A stretch of 64,000 bases of DNA from Acestrorhynchus altus (lineage: Eukaryota > Chordata > Actinopteri > Characiformes > Acestrorhynchidae). Position numbers and translations under genes: made by a program. This document shows, one piece after another, positions 1-12,889 of the stretch (position 1 is its first letter; each line of letters begins with the position of its first letter). The notes under the pieces were generated by a model. That model ran no database searches and was not told where the DNA came from. It saw only the letters and a program-made list of their open reading frames with translations. The stretch is taken from contig CM067503.1 of NCBI GenBank assembly GCA_034509495.1, positions 7,385,356 to 7,449,355 on the forward strand, written 5' to 3'.

Positions 1-55
<55 letters not shown>
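1..55 (+). repeat. (CT)n microsatellite at left edge
   Basis: Uninterrupted CT dinucleotides; the array may continue to the left of the window. Confidence 0.99.
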
Positions 56-57
<2 letters not shown>

Positions 58-714
58 AACACTTGATCTTCTGTGTGTCAAAATCGCCTTATAGAAGATG
101 AAGGAAAACGAGAGAAAGTAGCTGTTTGTCACAAAACTTTCTGACTTTGGATCGAGGGAGGGAGACAGGCTTGATGGTGCTTTGAGATTTTCCTCTGCGC
201 TGTCCACACTTTGAGAAGGAGCTGAAAGGCTGTTGTTTTTTTATCTTGAAACCGGCAGAAACATATAAAAATGACTGCATGGGTTTCACAACAATATTCC
301 TCATGGATGTGGTTAATGAATCGAGTTCTTGGAAACAGACTAAATAAGAGGAATTCTCTACATTAGCTCGGCACACAGCATTAAAGTGGAACCAAACAAC
401 ACTCTGAAGGTTTTCTACTTGACAAACACAAGGATCCCAAATGGAGCTCAACACAGTGACCTCTTCTGCATGATTATGTCTCCACATGTCCTCATACAGT
501 AATACTATATTTATTTTTCATCAGAATTAGTACAAATAGCTACAAAATGATTGAGTCAATCATAATTACAATGTTTACATTGGAGCTGTTACGTACTGCT
601 ACCATGTTTTGTTTAATATTTACCTGGATCATCATGGAATGCCCCAGAAGCCAAGTATTTTAAAGCATATTCCTTATGAAGTTTTAACTGCTTTATTATC
701 TGATCAAAACTAAC

Positions 715-1480
715 GCAGAATACAGTATACACTGTATAGTAGTGCACTTTTTTTAGTATTTATAGTATATACTGTATGCAGTACAATACAGTATATAGTA
801 TATAATAGTGCAGTATACAATATTAAGTGTGCAGTACACAGCATATAGTATATACTAGTGCAGCAACAGAATAGCATGTATACTAGTGCAGTATACCATG
901 TATACTAGTACAGTGCACATTATACAGTATATGCTAGTGCAGTATACAGTATATCCAGCTGTGGATGGTACAGTTGGCACCGAAAGTCAGATATGTATGG
1001 TGTGAACAGGAAAGGTGACAATCCTCAAATCTGACTTCCAGTACAACCCTGAGACCTGTCATGTACAGGTACAATTTTCAATGACATGGATGTTGTTGGC
1101 TGTGCAGTGCACTGCATATAGTATATACCTGTATACAGTAGATACTTAGTGCAGTAAGCAGTATGCAACAGTGCAGTACACAGCATACAGTAAAAACTGG
1201 TGCAGTGCATGGTATAAACTAATGGTAGTGGTGTAAATAGTGTACCAGTATACTAATATACTAGTGCAGTACACAACATACAGCATATACTATTTATGTA
1301 TACTTTATGTGTGAGTGCAGTATGCAGTATACCATATAAGGTAGTGCAGTGCACTGCGTACAGTACATACTAGTGAGGTATGCAGTCTGTGTTAGTGCAG
1401 TATGCGGTATATAATGGGTGCAGTATACAGTATACACTGCAATATACACTGCAGTTTTGAATGCTGTTTCTATTTTTTCA
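715..1480 (+). repeat. Degenerate minisatellite rich in AGTGCAGTATACAGTATA
   Basis: Many imperfect copies of a core about 20-30 bp long (agtgcag + tatacagtatata) run across some 760 bp, with unit length drifting. Reading frames in this stretch are by-products of the repeat. Confidence 0.8.
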
Positions 1481-1799
1481 TACACACACCAAATGCAAAG
1501 CACATGAACTACAGACAACAACTTCCTAATTCTGACTTTGCAAGCAGAAAATAGATCCACATGACGGCAGCATAAGCATTGAGATGATCTGTATCTGGCC
1601 AATGCACCTTAACAGTGTACCATTGTTCAGTAAGTGTGCGGTACAGTTGATGAGCATGACTGGAGACACGGAAGGCCGGGGCATCTGCAGGCCCCACAGG
1701 GAGGATCCGGCTCTGCTTGTTATAGCAGGCTGGTTTCGACTACACAGTTCCTGTCTACTTAGGCTGACATTTCCAATGGCATTGTCTGTGTAGAGACAC

Positions 1800-2250
1800 A
1801 CTTGAACGGGGGGGGACCTGAGCGCCGGAGTCACTTCCAGCGAGGTGAACGTCGCCGCTGGTGTTAAATGAGATCCCAAAGGGAGTGTGTGGGGAGACAG
1901 GCGGGGAGGGGAAAAGGAGGCAGCGGTATTATCTAGCCCGCTAATGAACGATTGTCTAATTTCCATCAAAAGCAGTCAGAAGGCCTGGGCTGCCTTAGCT
2001 CTATCTCTCTCTAAACACTGTCACGATAAAGGAATGTTAAAAGAAAGGATGGGGGGGATGATGGTGGTTGGGAGGGGGGGTAAGAGCTGTCAAGAGGGGC
2101 ACCATGGTCAGAAACGAAAGAGCCTGAGGAGGAGGGGGGGAGGAAAAGTTCTCTCTCTCAGTCTCTCGTTATCTCCCATTTCCTGAGCTGTGCCTGGCTA
2201 CATGAATAATCTTAAAGTACAGACAATCGCACACCGCTGCCGAAGATAAA
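1800..2250. promoter_or_regulatory. Candidate conserved non-coding block
   Basis: Microsatellite-free, mixed composition, no convincing reading frame. It includes gcccgctaatgaacgattg with a TAAT core. The look is that of a vertebrate enhancer-type element, but conservation cannot be seen from one sequence. Confidence 0.3.
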
Positions 2251-2259
2251 ACGAGTGAC

Positions 2260-3200
2260 AAAATATCAACTTCATCCTTCCAAAGGAAAAAAACGAAGTA
2301 GAAGCCCCTCCAAAGCGGTTATTAGAATATCAGTATAGACAGTAATTAATTTCAACTTTAATTACTTGTGCTGTTCCCACCGATTAGATCGCAGGTCTAA
2401 GATGGGTTATTAAAACAGTTGGGAACTATCTACATTGTGTGTAAATGTGTAACAGGAAGAAAGTGTGTATTCATTTCCTCAACTCCCTCTTAACCTGCTT
2501 GTTGAATGTTGCAATTACATTTAGCGGCGCAAGAAACGAGTGTGCGATATGGCGACATGAAAAATTGTGAGTGGAGGGTGGGGGAGTCGAATGAAGGCGC
2601 CGTAAGGAAAAAGGTTCGTTTGAAGAATGCTGACTGAGGCGGAAGCGACGTCTGCGATATCATCAGGCTCAATGGGCGATGCTCAGGTTTTTGTTTCTTG
2701 AAGGTCAATAACAGTTTGGAATTAATATGGCTTTGTGATATCCAGGGAGCTCAGCATTAGCAGCACTCGCTTTGGGGATTTTTGCCTGGGATCTCAATCA
2801 GTTCTAGAAGGAAACTGATAAACGCAATTTGCGTCTTCCCTTGTGCAAAGTCAATTTCTAAATCCGGCAGATTCGGAATTAGAGCCTCAAATTTGTTATC
2901 GCCATTTGGTGTCAATGGAAGAGCACAAACATCAAGTGGCAGAACATTACAATCAAATTCCGTTGCCTTCACTATTGCGTGTTTTCCACCTTCTTTCTCC
3001 CTGATCAAGACCCTCAGTTTGCATCAAATATGCCGGAGTCAACACACTTTCTGCTCCCTATTCAAGGTCAAGTGCAATATTTATTTTTCTCAAGACGAGT
3101 TCTGCCTGACTCATCTGGACCTCAGAACGATAACAACACTTAGCATTAGTAGCTGTCCATGCAGGGAAAGAGCAATTTCACCACAAAAACAGGTATTCTG
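2260..3200. promoter_or_regulatory. Candidate conserved non-coding block
   Basis: Unique-looking sequence of balanced composition. Paired attaatttcaactttaatta lies near 2345, and a run at 2745-2960 lacks any repeat or low-complexity sign. Overlapping open frames on both strands (2757-3008 minus, 2782-3201 plus) have no recognisable protein features. Long overlapping open frames on both strands are common in conserved non-coding DNA with few TA-rich stops. Confidence 0.35.
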
Positions 3201-3794
3201 AAATGGAGTCTGTATTATAAGCTGGGATAATACACAAAAAATCTCGAATGTGTATGAGTATTCTGCAGGAGATGTTCCAAAAGTGCTTCAGGCGTTTTAT
3301 TGGATGCACTACAGCAGGATGGAATGTGTAGAATGTACCAGGAACACTGTAGTGCAGTGGTTCCCAACACCAAAAAAAAAAAAATCAGTTTCACTTCTCT
3401 CTGTGAATGGATAGAGGATTGAGAGGGTACAGTGGAACAAAGAGGAGATGGTGGTGGTGAGGTACAAACAAACAAGCTTCTTACAGAATTCTAGTTGGAT
3501 ATTTGACCAGTCAGTCTTCTTGGCAGAATTGAGTCTGAGTTCAAAGAAATTAGTTGTTTTTTTGGCACAGACCTGACTTTTAAGCACAGGCCACATAGTT
3601 GAAGTCAGGACTTTAAGAAAGCCATTCAAAAAGCTTAACTTTAGACTGATTAGTACAAATTTCTGACCACAGCTATAACTAACTGATGTTAGTCATGTTT
3701 GGCTGAAACACTTTATTTATGAGACATAATAAATCGGAAAAGACAGAAATGTCAAAGTTCAACCTGTTGATGTGTAATATAATATAAAGATACA

Positions 3795-3985
3795 TGAGTA
3801 CATACATTACATTTATGGCATTAGAGTGACTGAGTGACTGAGTGACTGAGTGACGTTACTCATATTACAAAGCTGGGCCACAGCAGTGTGAGGAGTCTTA
3901 CCCAAGGACTGGTGTAGCACAGCATAATTGCCCAGACTGGGAAAGTTTCCCACATGGTGTGGTGGCTCACTGGTGCCCTTGTATC
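3795..3985 (-). repeat. Teleost interspersed repeat with octamer array
   Basis: tacatttatggcattag, cttacccaaggact, ggtgtagcacagcataatt and cccacatggtgtggtggct occur in an order I know from a dispersed teleost repeat. An (AGTGACTG)4 array at 3826-3854 has expanded inside it. Confidence 0.6.
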
Positions 3986-4014
3986 TGTGCAATGAAATTT
4001 GCACTCACAGAGCA

Positions 4015-4350
4015 CTTTAATTAAGAACATATACCAATACATGGTAGGGCATTATTTTGCTCTCAAAACAGCCTTAGTCATTGGTGGTATGGATTCCAAC
4101 ATCTTATGGATCTCCTTAATCTTGAAGGTGTTTCCATCTGCAGAACTTCCACTTTTCTTTTACATCATTTTAAGAAAACTGTAGAGACTGTTCTCTTACA
4201 ATACTAGGACTACTCAAACCAGCCCTTCTGACACATTGTTATTACACTGTTATTACATTTCCCCCCATTCTGATGGTTGATAGTTCTGATGCTCACCCAT
4301 ATCTGCCATCTCCATGATTTTATGGATTGTCCTAATTACATGGATGAGTT
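4015..4350 (-). mobile_element. Tc1-like transposon, internally deleted relic
   Basis: ttgctctcaaaacagcctta, ctcaaaccagcccttctg and ccccattctgatggttga appear in the order seen on the non-coding strand of a Tc1-family transposon, but most of the transposase between them is absent. The orientation is therefore minus. No functional protein is possible. Confidence 0.7.
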
Positions 4351-6090
4351 GGAGTACAAGTGATCCTATGAAATTGCTTTTTGATTGTAAATAAGTATGT
4401 CACTTATATTGAATATGTAGTAAATGGTGCTGTAGTTTTTAGTCTTAGACTGTAGTCTTAGGAGTAATAATGCTTTGCTTAACCTCTTAAACTGGCTTCT
4501 ACATATCCAAAGATGTTTGTGCAAAAAAATCCATGACAACTGGAGGAGTAATTCCTAAGAATAGACTATTGAGAAATGCCAGGCTTGGACTGTTGGTTCC
4601 ATGCAGCTTAATAGGCTACATGTTAATAAATAGACTGTGATGCAAGCCATTAACTCCCCACTCCTCACCCATAAGAGCGCATCCCTCTCAGACCATGTGG
4701 AGAAGGTGCATGGTTGGCCTCTCTCTCAGAGGGGTTCCTCCGGCCTCTCTGACTTCTACAACTGCTCATGCGGCAGTCCAGCCAAAACACTGATCTCCGC
4801 TCAGGAGTGGCCAATGTCCTGCTAAGCGCCTGTGCTGAGATGGTGGTTGGCCATTTGGAGATGCACTCTCCAAAATATATCCTAAAACATTGTCATCCAG
4901 GGTATCCTCTTTGCACCCTTCAGCAAGGACCATTAGAAAGTGGACTCAGCAGTGTCCAATTGCAGCTGCGACCAATCCCAGTATGTGGGTTCCTAAACAA
5001 TGATTTAAAGATCAGAGCAGTGTTCTAAAATACCTATTAATAATAAGAGTTACATTCATTATTTCATGCCCACAAACATACATTAGTCTGTGCCACTTGA
5101 ATGCTTTAAGCCTTGGCTCTCTTGGGGATTCAAGCACTGTAGGTTGATGACCTGAGTGTGGACTTGGAGGAGAGCTACAGGACTTAAAGCACTGTTAGGG
5201 ACTAGAAGGCCCTGTCCTTGTGCTGATTTTTAATTTTTCTTTGAGTACAGGAATGGGCAAGTGCACTTCAGAGGGCCAGTGCTTTGTTGAAACAGTCACT
5301 GCAGGTTTTCAAGTCAAATGTATTTGTATTTTTTTGTGCCGTAAAGATGGGTGGGATAGCGTTTGGGGATTCACCATGTTTAGTATTGTTACATTTCTCT
5401 TTTACACATGGTACGTACCTTTAAAATAAAACATCTGATCACAAATAGGTCATATTATTAGACTGGAACAATCAGCCTAGTGCACATGGATGTTTCTATG
5501 TGAGGTCATGTTGGTGGATTTGTATATGTTGGTGTTGGCATCACAAACGACTTTGCAGCTTAGTTTCATATTTGGGCATCCAGTGTATTATATGTTGTTT
5601 TTCCATGATATGGGCCCGTTATGTCTACAGTCTAGAACACACACCCATTTATTGGTCACAGTTCGACTTAGAAACTATGCAATTTTGAAAAGTTGGTAAA
5701 CTTCCCCTTCAAAGTTGGACTGAGCTGGAAAGCCCCGAGATAACCCCTACATAAACATCCTATATCTCTCTAATGCATGTGGTAAATAATGCCCCATCAG
5801 TGGGGTAGGTGGTGACATCCAAGTGAATGGCATGCCCCCGTTTCAGAAATGAAAGGTCACTTAATATTTTAATTGAATTGTGATAAGGTCATTTGGATTG
5901 GCACTTTGATAAAAGCTTGCAATCCATCTTCTGATTTAAGTGTTATCTGTATCAGAACCATAAACCATCATCCTCTCTGTGCCCCTCATCTCTCCCTCTC
6001 TCTCTCACCCACCCACCCACACACGCACAAAATGGACTATTTGGAGTGGGGAAATAGCATATGATGGAAGACAGGGATGGGGTTGGGTGG
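4351..6090. other. Unassigned interval
   Basis: I see no gene, RNA or recognised transposon. A short CT/CCA-rich run lies at 5991-6024. Reading frames here are under 90 codons and featureless. Confidence 0.6.
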
Positions 6091-6094
6091 AGCC

Positions 6095-6380
6095 GTGCTG
6101 ATTAAGTGATTGGAAGTGTTCGTCGGTCGCCCGAGTGCTTTCTTCAATCCGCCAGATAGCATCGTTCCAAGCCTTTATCTCTTTTCTTGAACTTCTTTTA
6201 AACACTCCCCCATCCGCACCCTTCCCTCCATGCGCACTCTCTTCATTACAAACTGTCTCCATTCTTTGGCATCCACTTTCATTACTGAGGCTTATCACCT
6301 ACATCTTCTTCTGTCACTGCTCTGAATGTGTGGCAGGAGTTTTCAGATTAGCCGTCCACGTATGGCGGGAGTTTTCACAT
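6095..6380. promoter_or_regulatory. Candidate conserved non-coding block
   Basis: gctgattaagtgattgg and the following 200 bases are repeat-free and CpG-containing (gttcgtcggtcgcccgag), unlike the AT-rich surroundings. Inference only. Confidence 0.25.
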
Positions 6381-7284
6381 TAGCCATTCAAACCCCTCCA
6401 TCCTCACGACCTGTAGGCCGATCATCTGTGGGTTTTATGAACTAAAAATAATCAGAATTCATTTTTGCATGATCATCTTCCACACAATACAATCAATCTC
6501 GAGAATCTAGAATGTTTTTGAGCTGAAAATGCAATAGGTTTGATGAGTTACTTGTAATGATTAGATGGACAAGGATATTTATAATAATACATTGTGCAAA
6601 ATACTTGACAGTGGTCCAAATACAATAAAATAAAACAAACAACCTGAATATCCTTTATATATGCATCAGTATTATCCCTTCACAGGACTTTTATTCTGAA
6701 ATTTTAACATTGAGTGAAGAAAGAAAAGAGAAAAGCTGCCCCACTCTTCTCATTTCCTTTGAACCCAGTATCTGGGTCACTAATGTCATTAGCCCCACCC
6801 CCTCTCCATCAGTCAGAGTCTACACAGAACATGTGGACAGAGCAGTAAACATGCACTGGAATCTCCTTTGGCATTTAAACTGGGATTTAATTCACTTAGA
6901 AACAAAAGAATTTGAGCTGTTTTCCGAGCTGGATTACTTGCTGACAATTTATCAAATACAGTGAAAGCAGTGTAGTTTATTATGATATCCTGTCTTTGGG
7001 TTATTTTTAGTTCTGCTTGTATTATGTCACGTAAAAACAACATATTTACACACACAGCCATTCATGACATTCAATGACACCTTATACAGGACAGCCCCAG
7101 AAGTTGTTTACATAGTTGTTTACTTCAGAGAACAATGCCCAAAACAGTCTGTTTAACCCCATTTAGAATTAGAGTCTGCAAATTGTTTCTAGAAATGGTC
7201 ATCCTTTAAAGACCAGGTGAAAGGAGTTGAAAAAGAAAAAACAAGGGTAACAGTAAAACACCAACAGAAGACTAGAAATAGCAA

Positions 7285-7620
7285 AGAGGTTTGTTCATGT
7301 GTCCAACTGGAAGACCACCTGGAAGTTTCTCAAGGCTTCTGGGAAACAATATACCTTGCTATGTTTGGATAAACATAGATCACGGCACTCAACACCAAAA
7401 CTTCATTCCACCCATGAAGCATGGTGGAAGGAGTATTCTGGTTTGGGGCTTCTTAGCTGTCTCTGGGCCTGAATACCTTGCTGAGGGAACAACTGCTGGA
7501 TAACTGCTGAGGGAACAAAATGTACTTCTAAGATGTATAATAGCAATTTACATGAGAATGGAAGGGCAGCAGTTCATGGCTGAAGAGACATTTGGTGATG
7601 CAATAAGGCACTGAACTACT
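7285..7620 (+). pseudogene. Tc1-like transposase fragment
   Basis: A 70-codon open stretch (7291-7503) ends with PPMKHGGRSILVWGF, the conserved KHGGGS-hydrophobic-WG segment of Tc1 transposases that lies between the first and second catalytic aspartates. The frame stops soon after and neither end of the element is clear. A decayed copy. Confidence 0.85.
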
Positions 7621-7684
7621 AAACTACTACTGTACTACTAAAGAGTAAATTAGAAATATAATAATATAAAAATGAAAGATTGTT

Positions 7685-7930
7685 CTTCTTCTTTCAGCTG
7701 CTCCCTTTAGGGGTCACCACAGCAGATCATCTGCCTCCATCTTGCCCTATCCCTGGCCTCCTCTTTTGTTACACCAACCGTCTCCATGTCCACATTCACT
7801 ACATCAATAAACCTTCTCTGAGGTCTTCCTCTTCTCCTTCTGCCCGCCAGCTCCATCTCCAACATTCTTTGTCCAATATAGCCACTATACTTCCTCAACA
7901 AATGTCCAAACCATCTCCACCTGGCCTCTC
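7685..7930 (-). pseudogene. Non-LTR retrotransposon ORF2 C-terminal fragment
   Basis: Read on the minus strand: LLRKYSGYIGQRMLEME, GRRRRGRPQRRFIDVV and then ARWRQMICCGDP. This is the typical last 70 residues after the reverse transcriptase in a LINE group abundant in fishes (RTE-like by my recollection). Only the 3' end is present, as expected from 5' truncation during target-primed insertion. Confidence 0.8.
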
Positions 7931-8239
7931 TGGCTTTGTAAAAATAAACGATTCATTAGTTATAAAGAATAATAATGCTGTTGGGTCATAATGCCACATA
8001 AATATAATATGTGGAATACAGGGGCAAATGCAAGGAAAATAGAAAATATGGCTCTTGTAAATGTGGCATATGCAAATGACCTTTGTTCTGATGGGCTGGC
8101 CTGCATTGTGCTTCCACACAAAACATTGTGTTTTTCTAAAAAAGCAAGGTGATTTTTACATGATATGAGCTTTATTGGTCTCTATCTCTGGAATAAATGT
8201 TTATGTATAGCTGGAGGAAATTAATTAGAAGACCTGGGA

Positions 8240-8580
8240 GAGGTTGGTGACACATGGGCGACTCAGTGGGCAATGCATGTCTGCTCAGTCCCCACAGCAA
8301 ATATCCCACCTGCTTAGTCAAATGGGGAAAAATGCTGGAGGATGATTTGCATACAGTATGTGAAAGTAGGGAAAGAGGAAAAGGGGGGTGGTGGGGTCTC
8401 TGATGGGGCTTTGATTGATGAGGAAAGAGATGCGCAGCGGCCTTATTAGACCTGGCTGCCTCTCTTTTTGTGGGATTTAAAGCAAACAGCTTAACACAGC
8501 TGTGTATTAATGCACTGCGAGAAATCAGAAACCCGTGCCTGACCTGCCATCAGATCTACTGAGTGCATAAATCATACTCT
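8240..8580. promoter_or_regulatory. Candidate conserved non-coding block
   Basis: Unique-looking, microsatellite-free sequence immediately before a (GA)n tract, with gatgatttgcatac (octamer-like ATTTGCAT) and acagctgtgtattaatg. Inference only. Confidence 0.3.
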
Positions 8581-8585
8581 TCATC

Positions 8586-8601
8586 AGAGAGAGTGAGAGA
8601 G

Positions 8602-8658
<57 letters not shown>
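8586..8658 (+). repeat. (GA)n microsatellite
   Basis: About 36 GA units with interruptions near the start. Confidence 0.98.
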
Positions 8659-8660
<2 letters not shown>

Positions 8661-8770
8661 CAGAATATAGGCATTACAATCTGCCTTAGTTCACTGCAGA
8701 GGCTGCTTTAGTGTGTGAGGAAAAAGGTAAGAGTAGAGAACTTCAATCTTAGAGGCAAGAGGCCACATTT

Positions 8771-8816
8771 GATCAATCAATCAATCAATGAACCAATCAA
8801 TCAATCAATCAATCAA
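8771..8816 (+). repeat. (ATCA)n microsatellite
   Basis: About eleven ATCA units with one gaacca interruption. Confidence 0.95.
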
Positions 8817-9060
8817 AGTTTATTTAGTGTGTTTTAGAATGAAGGTGTTGCTTTGCAGAAATCTGGGTCCAAGCCTTTTTTTTGAGCAAGCCAGCGGGCA
8901 ACAGTGGCAAGGAAAAACTCTCTCAGGCCAGCAGGAATAAACCTTGAGAGGAACCAAGGCTCAAGAGGAGAACCCACCCTCCTCTGGTCCACACCGGATA
9001 GCGACTGAGTTATGTGAGTGAGTGTAGGTTGCAGGCTCAGGGTTAATATGGAAGTTCATG
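8817..9060 (+). repeat. Teleost interspersed repeat
   Basis: gggcaacagtggcaaggaaa, accttgagaggaaccaaggc and aacccaccctcctctgg match by eye a repeat frequent in teleost genomes, usually ending in a 'ggatagcgac' segment as here. Class not known to me. Confidence 0.65.
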
Positions 9061-9292
9061 CAGGTTAAACATTCATAGGCGGCAGTGGAGTTTCTGATGT
9101 GGGATGAGTGAGTCAATGCAAGAAACCCAGATGAGGATAGTGTCAGAGGGTTTTGGGGTAGCTGGGTTGGGTGACATCAGGGTAGATCACCCAGAAGAGG
9201 GCATCTCAGTACATGGGAAAGAAAAAAAAAAAAAGCAAAGGGTTACTACACATTTAAATTGTTATAGTCAGTAACAAATCAGTAAACACAGA

Positions 9293-9628
9293 TTACCATA
9301 ACATTAAAACCACTCACAGCTTCATCGAACTAAATAACATTCATGATCTGATGACCACCTGTCCATCCATGGGTGGGTTACATTAGACAGCAAGTGAACA
9401 ATCCATATGATCATAGACACCCAAGGCCCATTGGTGACTATAGTGGCTATTGTCCTCCAGGAACATGGCTTCAATCTCTTGCTAATAATAATTATTGGAC
9501 ACAGATCCAAAAAGAAGACCTTCAGAGGTCTTGTGGACTTCATGGTTTGGTGGGTCAGAGCTCTTTTGGTGGAGCGAGGGGGACCTACACAAGGCAGGTG
9601 GTTTTAATGGTATTGCTGATTGATGAAT
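9293..9628 (+). mobile_element. Internally deleted Tc1-like element with both ends
   Basis: Left end cataacattaaaaccactc; right end gtggttttaatggtattgct, its approximate inverse. Inside are short pieces of a full-length element in the right order: ttagacagcaagtgaacaat, cacccaaggcccattg, gaccttcagaggtcttg and gagggggacctacacaaggc. Most of the transposase is missing, so this is a non-autonomous derivative. Confidence 0.8.
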
Positions 9629-10765
9629 ATTGCTTTTGTAATTGAAAATAAGCAAATGTGCAAGACAAATTTTATTAAGCAACATTTAAGCGTGCTATTT
9701 GGCTAACAGCCAGTGAAGGTCAGCTTCTAGCATGCTTGTTTGTAATAGACCAACACTTAACTAGTGACAGTAGATTCATTTCTGCATTTTATTTTGTTGG
9801 GATAACCTGCCGTTACCTGAAAGAGTCCTGGTTATTTATATCCCACAGCAAGTTTCTATCAACCTCTTTGTGGTGAATGTGCTTCTTTATGCACATCCCA
9901 GATGTCCACACAGGACTAGATATCCCAGTGAAGGCTTTGTTCTGAGATGAAAATGGTAAGCATGTTTAATGTGAGGCGTTTTCAGACGTCTAGTCAATGG
10001 GTGTCATTTTCTGAATGGTTGATTGGACTGGGGTAAGTTTATATTAGGTAAGATAATGTTTGCTAAAACTACTGGGTTGAATGGGATAGAAAACATTGTT
10101 GATGGCCTGAGCGCATTTTTCAGGTGTTCTTTGTTCATCACTTTTCCAAACACGTTGATGTGAAAAAAACTGTTAATTAGAATTTTAATTTGAAATGTTT
10201 CAATATATGGCAAAGAGAGATGATTGTCTGTGTGTTTGTCTGAACTATGTGGCCAAAGATACACAAGCTTTAAATATTTATTTCATTTTATTTATTCAAA
10301 ACTCAGCATGCAATTTTGTCTGATGCAGATAAATATTTACAGGTGTGATCTGATTGGACACTGGGTCTTACCCACAAGAGGGTGTAAAATTCCTACAGAT
10401 GTAGGAAGACTCTCAGATGCTACTGTTGGGTAGTGTACAGTCAGACACAAGGGTACGCTTTCCACTGTTTATTCTGAAATTCAATTATATTAATCTTCAC
10501 TTTGCAAATGTGGAAACACAGGCTTTTGCTTACATCTGATGGAGATGCAGTGAAAGCAGAGGCACATGGTCTGCAGTGACATTACAGTAAGACTAGGAAA
10601 CCTAAAATATTACAATTATAAATATCTTTGTTTTTGCCTTCTTAGTACATTAATATTGTGATTTTAGGTACCAAATACATGTATGAATGATGTCATTTTA
10701 ACTCTGTTACACTGCAATAGTGCAGGATGGTCATGTAGATGAAAAGGAATTTCGGTTTCCAATTA
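9629..10765. other. Unassigned interval
   Basis: AT-rich, no gene or recognised repeat seen. Confidence 0.55.
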
Positions 10766-10769
10766 TTCT

Positions 10770-11425
10770 AATTGTCTTACCATAAGAATACAGCCATGTC
10801 GCCTTTGTTTGTTGTGGTGTCATCGACAAGAAAGCAGGGCTGCTCTGGACAGGAACCATATTTTCTTCAGGAGCTAATCTAGGTTCCATTTGGGATCTGA
10901 TCACGGTCAGGTTTGAGGATGCTGCAATCCTGCCTTCGCTATGGAGCAACACTGTGACCTAACTACTGGTGTATTATGGGAGCCAGTGATATGACAGTCG
11001 GACACCCCAGTCGAGTGATATGAGGACAGTGTTGCGATATGTGTGAGGATATATTTTTAGTAGGACCAATATTCCAGCTTACACACAGCAAAGGGTTTCC
11101 CAGGGATGTCTCTGCAAGACTGCAACACTTCCTTGGCCTGCCCAGTTGACAGACTTCTTGCCAATCAAGAATTTATGGGATGAGCTAGAATGGCAGCTTC
11201 AGCTATGGAGTGTGCAGGATCTACAGGCTCAGCTGCATCTGTGGACAGATGTGATGCATGGTGCCGTATAGAACCTGTATGCCTCCATGCCAACTGTATC
11301 CAAGCTAGTGGTGGCCCAACAGGGTACTAGAGCCTCCTTTCAATAGTTTTCCCCAATGTTGTATCTACTCACCTCTAATATTGTAATGCGACTTTCATGC
11401 AGTATGTCAATCATTACATTTACCA
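10770..11425 (+). pseudogene. Tc1-like transposase pseudogene, catalytic domain
   Basis: The plus strand, read across frameshifts and stops, gives SRFHLGSDHGQV, then NPAFAMEQH, then SLACPVDRLLANQEFMG, then LHANCIQASGGPTGY. These are the ordered landmarks of a Tc1 transposase: the SRF segment after the first aspartate, the WPARSPDLSPIEHVWD-like segment and the C-terminal ARGGPTGY. Several in-frame stops show that it is dead. Its lineage differs from the relics at 9.3, 30.3 and 40.6 kb. Confidence 0.8.
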
Positions 11426-11429
11426 CGAA

Positions 11430-12460
11430 TAAAGTTTCAGGATCCCTGAGATATCACAGGCATACCATAATACTATTTTAGTATTGTTACCTCTATATTT
11501 TATATATTATTTTATATGAAGGTTGGTGACATTTCAATAATCATTGCTAATACAGTCCATGCCCCAGTTGTCATAAGAGCACAGCTGGCATTTATTAATA
11601 CCAACAGTATATTCAGCTATTTTGGTAATCTTCTGATACACACATTGATGTTTTTGTTTACTGGGCTTATTAGTGTATCAGTGTATAATTACACGTGAAC
11701 CAATGAAAAGACAGGAAAATGTTTTTCTAGTATGACACCGAAGTTAGAATTGGAAATATAGACCCACAACCAGGTCTGTGAAGGTTAGTGCTTTTTAAAC
11801 TGAATATTAAAGTTATGATGGCACTGTGTACTTATAGACACTATCTCCTTTGCTATACGCACCTGAGTCCAATAAAGACCTTCTAAACAGGATGGGACAA
11901 ATGAGGTGATTCTTCGCAGATATGCTTTCTAGATGGGAGAGCACACACCGGGTTGTCTCCCAGCTTCCCCTGTTTAAACAGAGGCAGAATAGATTCAGAG
12001 AACAATAACAGAGTTCAGAGCGATTGGCCTCCGGCAGATCAGCAGACCTTGAACCTTGGCAAACGTGAACCTCTAGGCTTTTCGGTTTCAGGCCTTTCCT
12101 CATCTACAGATAAGACAGGCCATTCACAGGGCATGCATTTCCATAATTGTATATCTGTTCACTTCTACAAACAGTCCAGGATGGACGGCAATGAGGTGCG
12201 ATTAGGAGAGCACCACTGACCTATACTACTTGCATTCCATATGCAGTACAAAGACTTCTTAATTGATAGCCATTCTGAGAAGGATTCCGCAACAACGGCC
12301 TGGTCATATTATTAGAAACACTTTGCACTTCCGCTTAAGGGCCACTTCATTTGAAACACCAGGTTTCAGAGATAAGCTATTGTAACGTGACCTAATTTAA
12401 CATTGTATATGAATACAGCATTTATTATTTTAGGTGTGCTACAGTCATGCAGATTCAGTA
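11430..12460. other. Unassigned interval
   Basis: No gene or recognised repeat. 11930-12220 is less AT-rich and microsatellite-free. Confidence 0.5.
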
Positions 12461-12464
12461 TTTT

Positions 12465-12690
12465 TAAGACTTTAGTCTCAAACTTTCATCCCAATGACAC
12501 AAGACAGGGTTGGACTCATACCGTAAAGACTCGAGGCTCAGACTTGCTCTCCAGTGACTTGAGAGTAGACAAAGACTTGTACCTCAGAAATGTAAGACTT
12601 AATTCAGACTTGGACCTCAGAGACTCAAGACTCAACTCAGAAACACTCCCCAGAGACTCCACACTGGACTTGAGATTTGATTTGTGAGCA
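12465..12690 (+). repeat. Degenerate GACTT/GACTC repeat tract
   Basis: Closely spaced gactt, gactc and cagact words (cagacttgctctcc, gacttgagagtagac, cagacttggacctcagagac, actcaagactcaactc) over about 220 bp indicate an old short-unit tandem repeat of a kind scattered in teleost genomes. Confidence 0.65.
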
Positions 12691-12889
12691 TCTCTGCCGA
12701 TTTATAGGTCCTCGATGTAGGTGATGAACCACTGACCCCAAAAATAACCAAACCCTCCAAAAATATCCAACCACAAGCCACTCTGTGGATATAAAATTAC
12801 CATCCATGAAGGACCAGAACATGGCAAACTGTGCATCAACAGATGAACTCCAGTCTCTAACTGTACACTAGTAAGATGAAGCTACAGTG

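Noticed and set aside
1526..1969. 147-codon minus-strand open frame
   Set aside because: Overlaps frames on the plus strand, ends at a minisatellite edge and has no domain.
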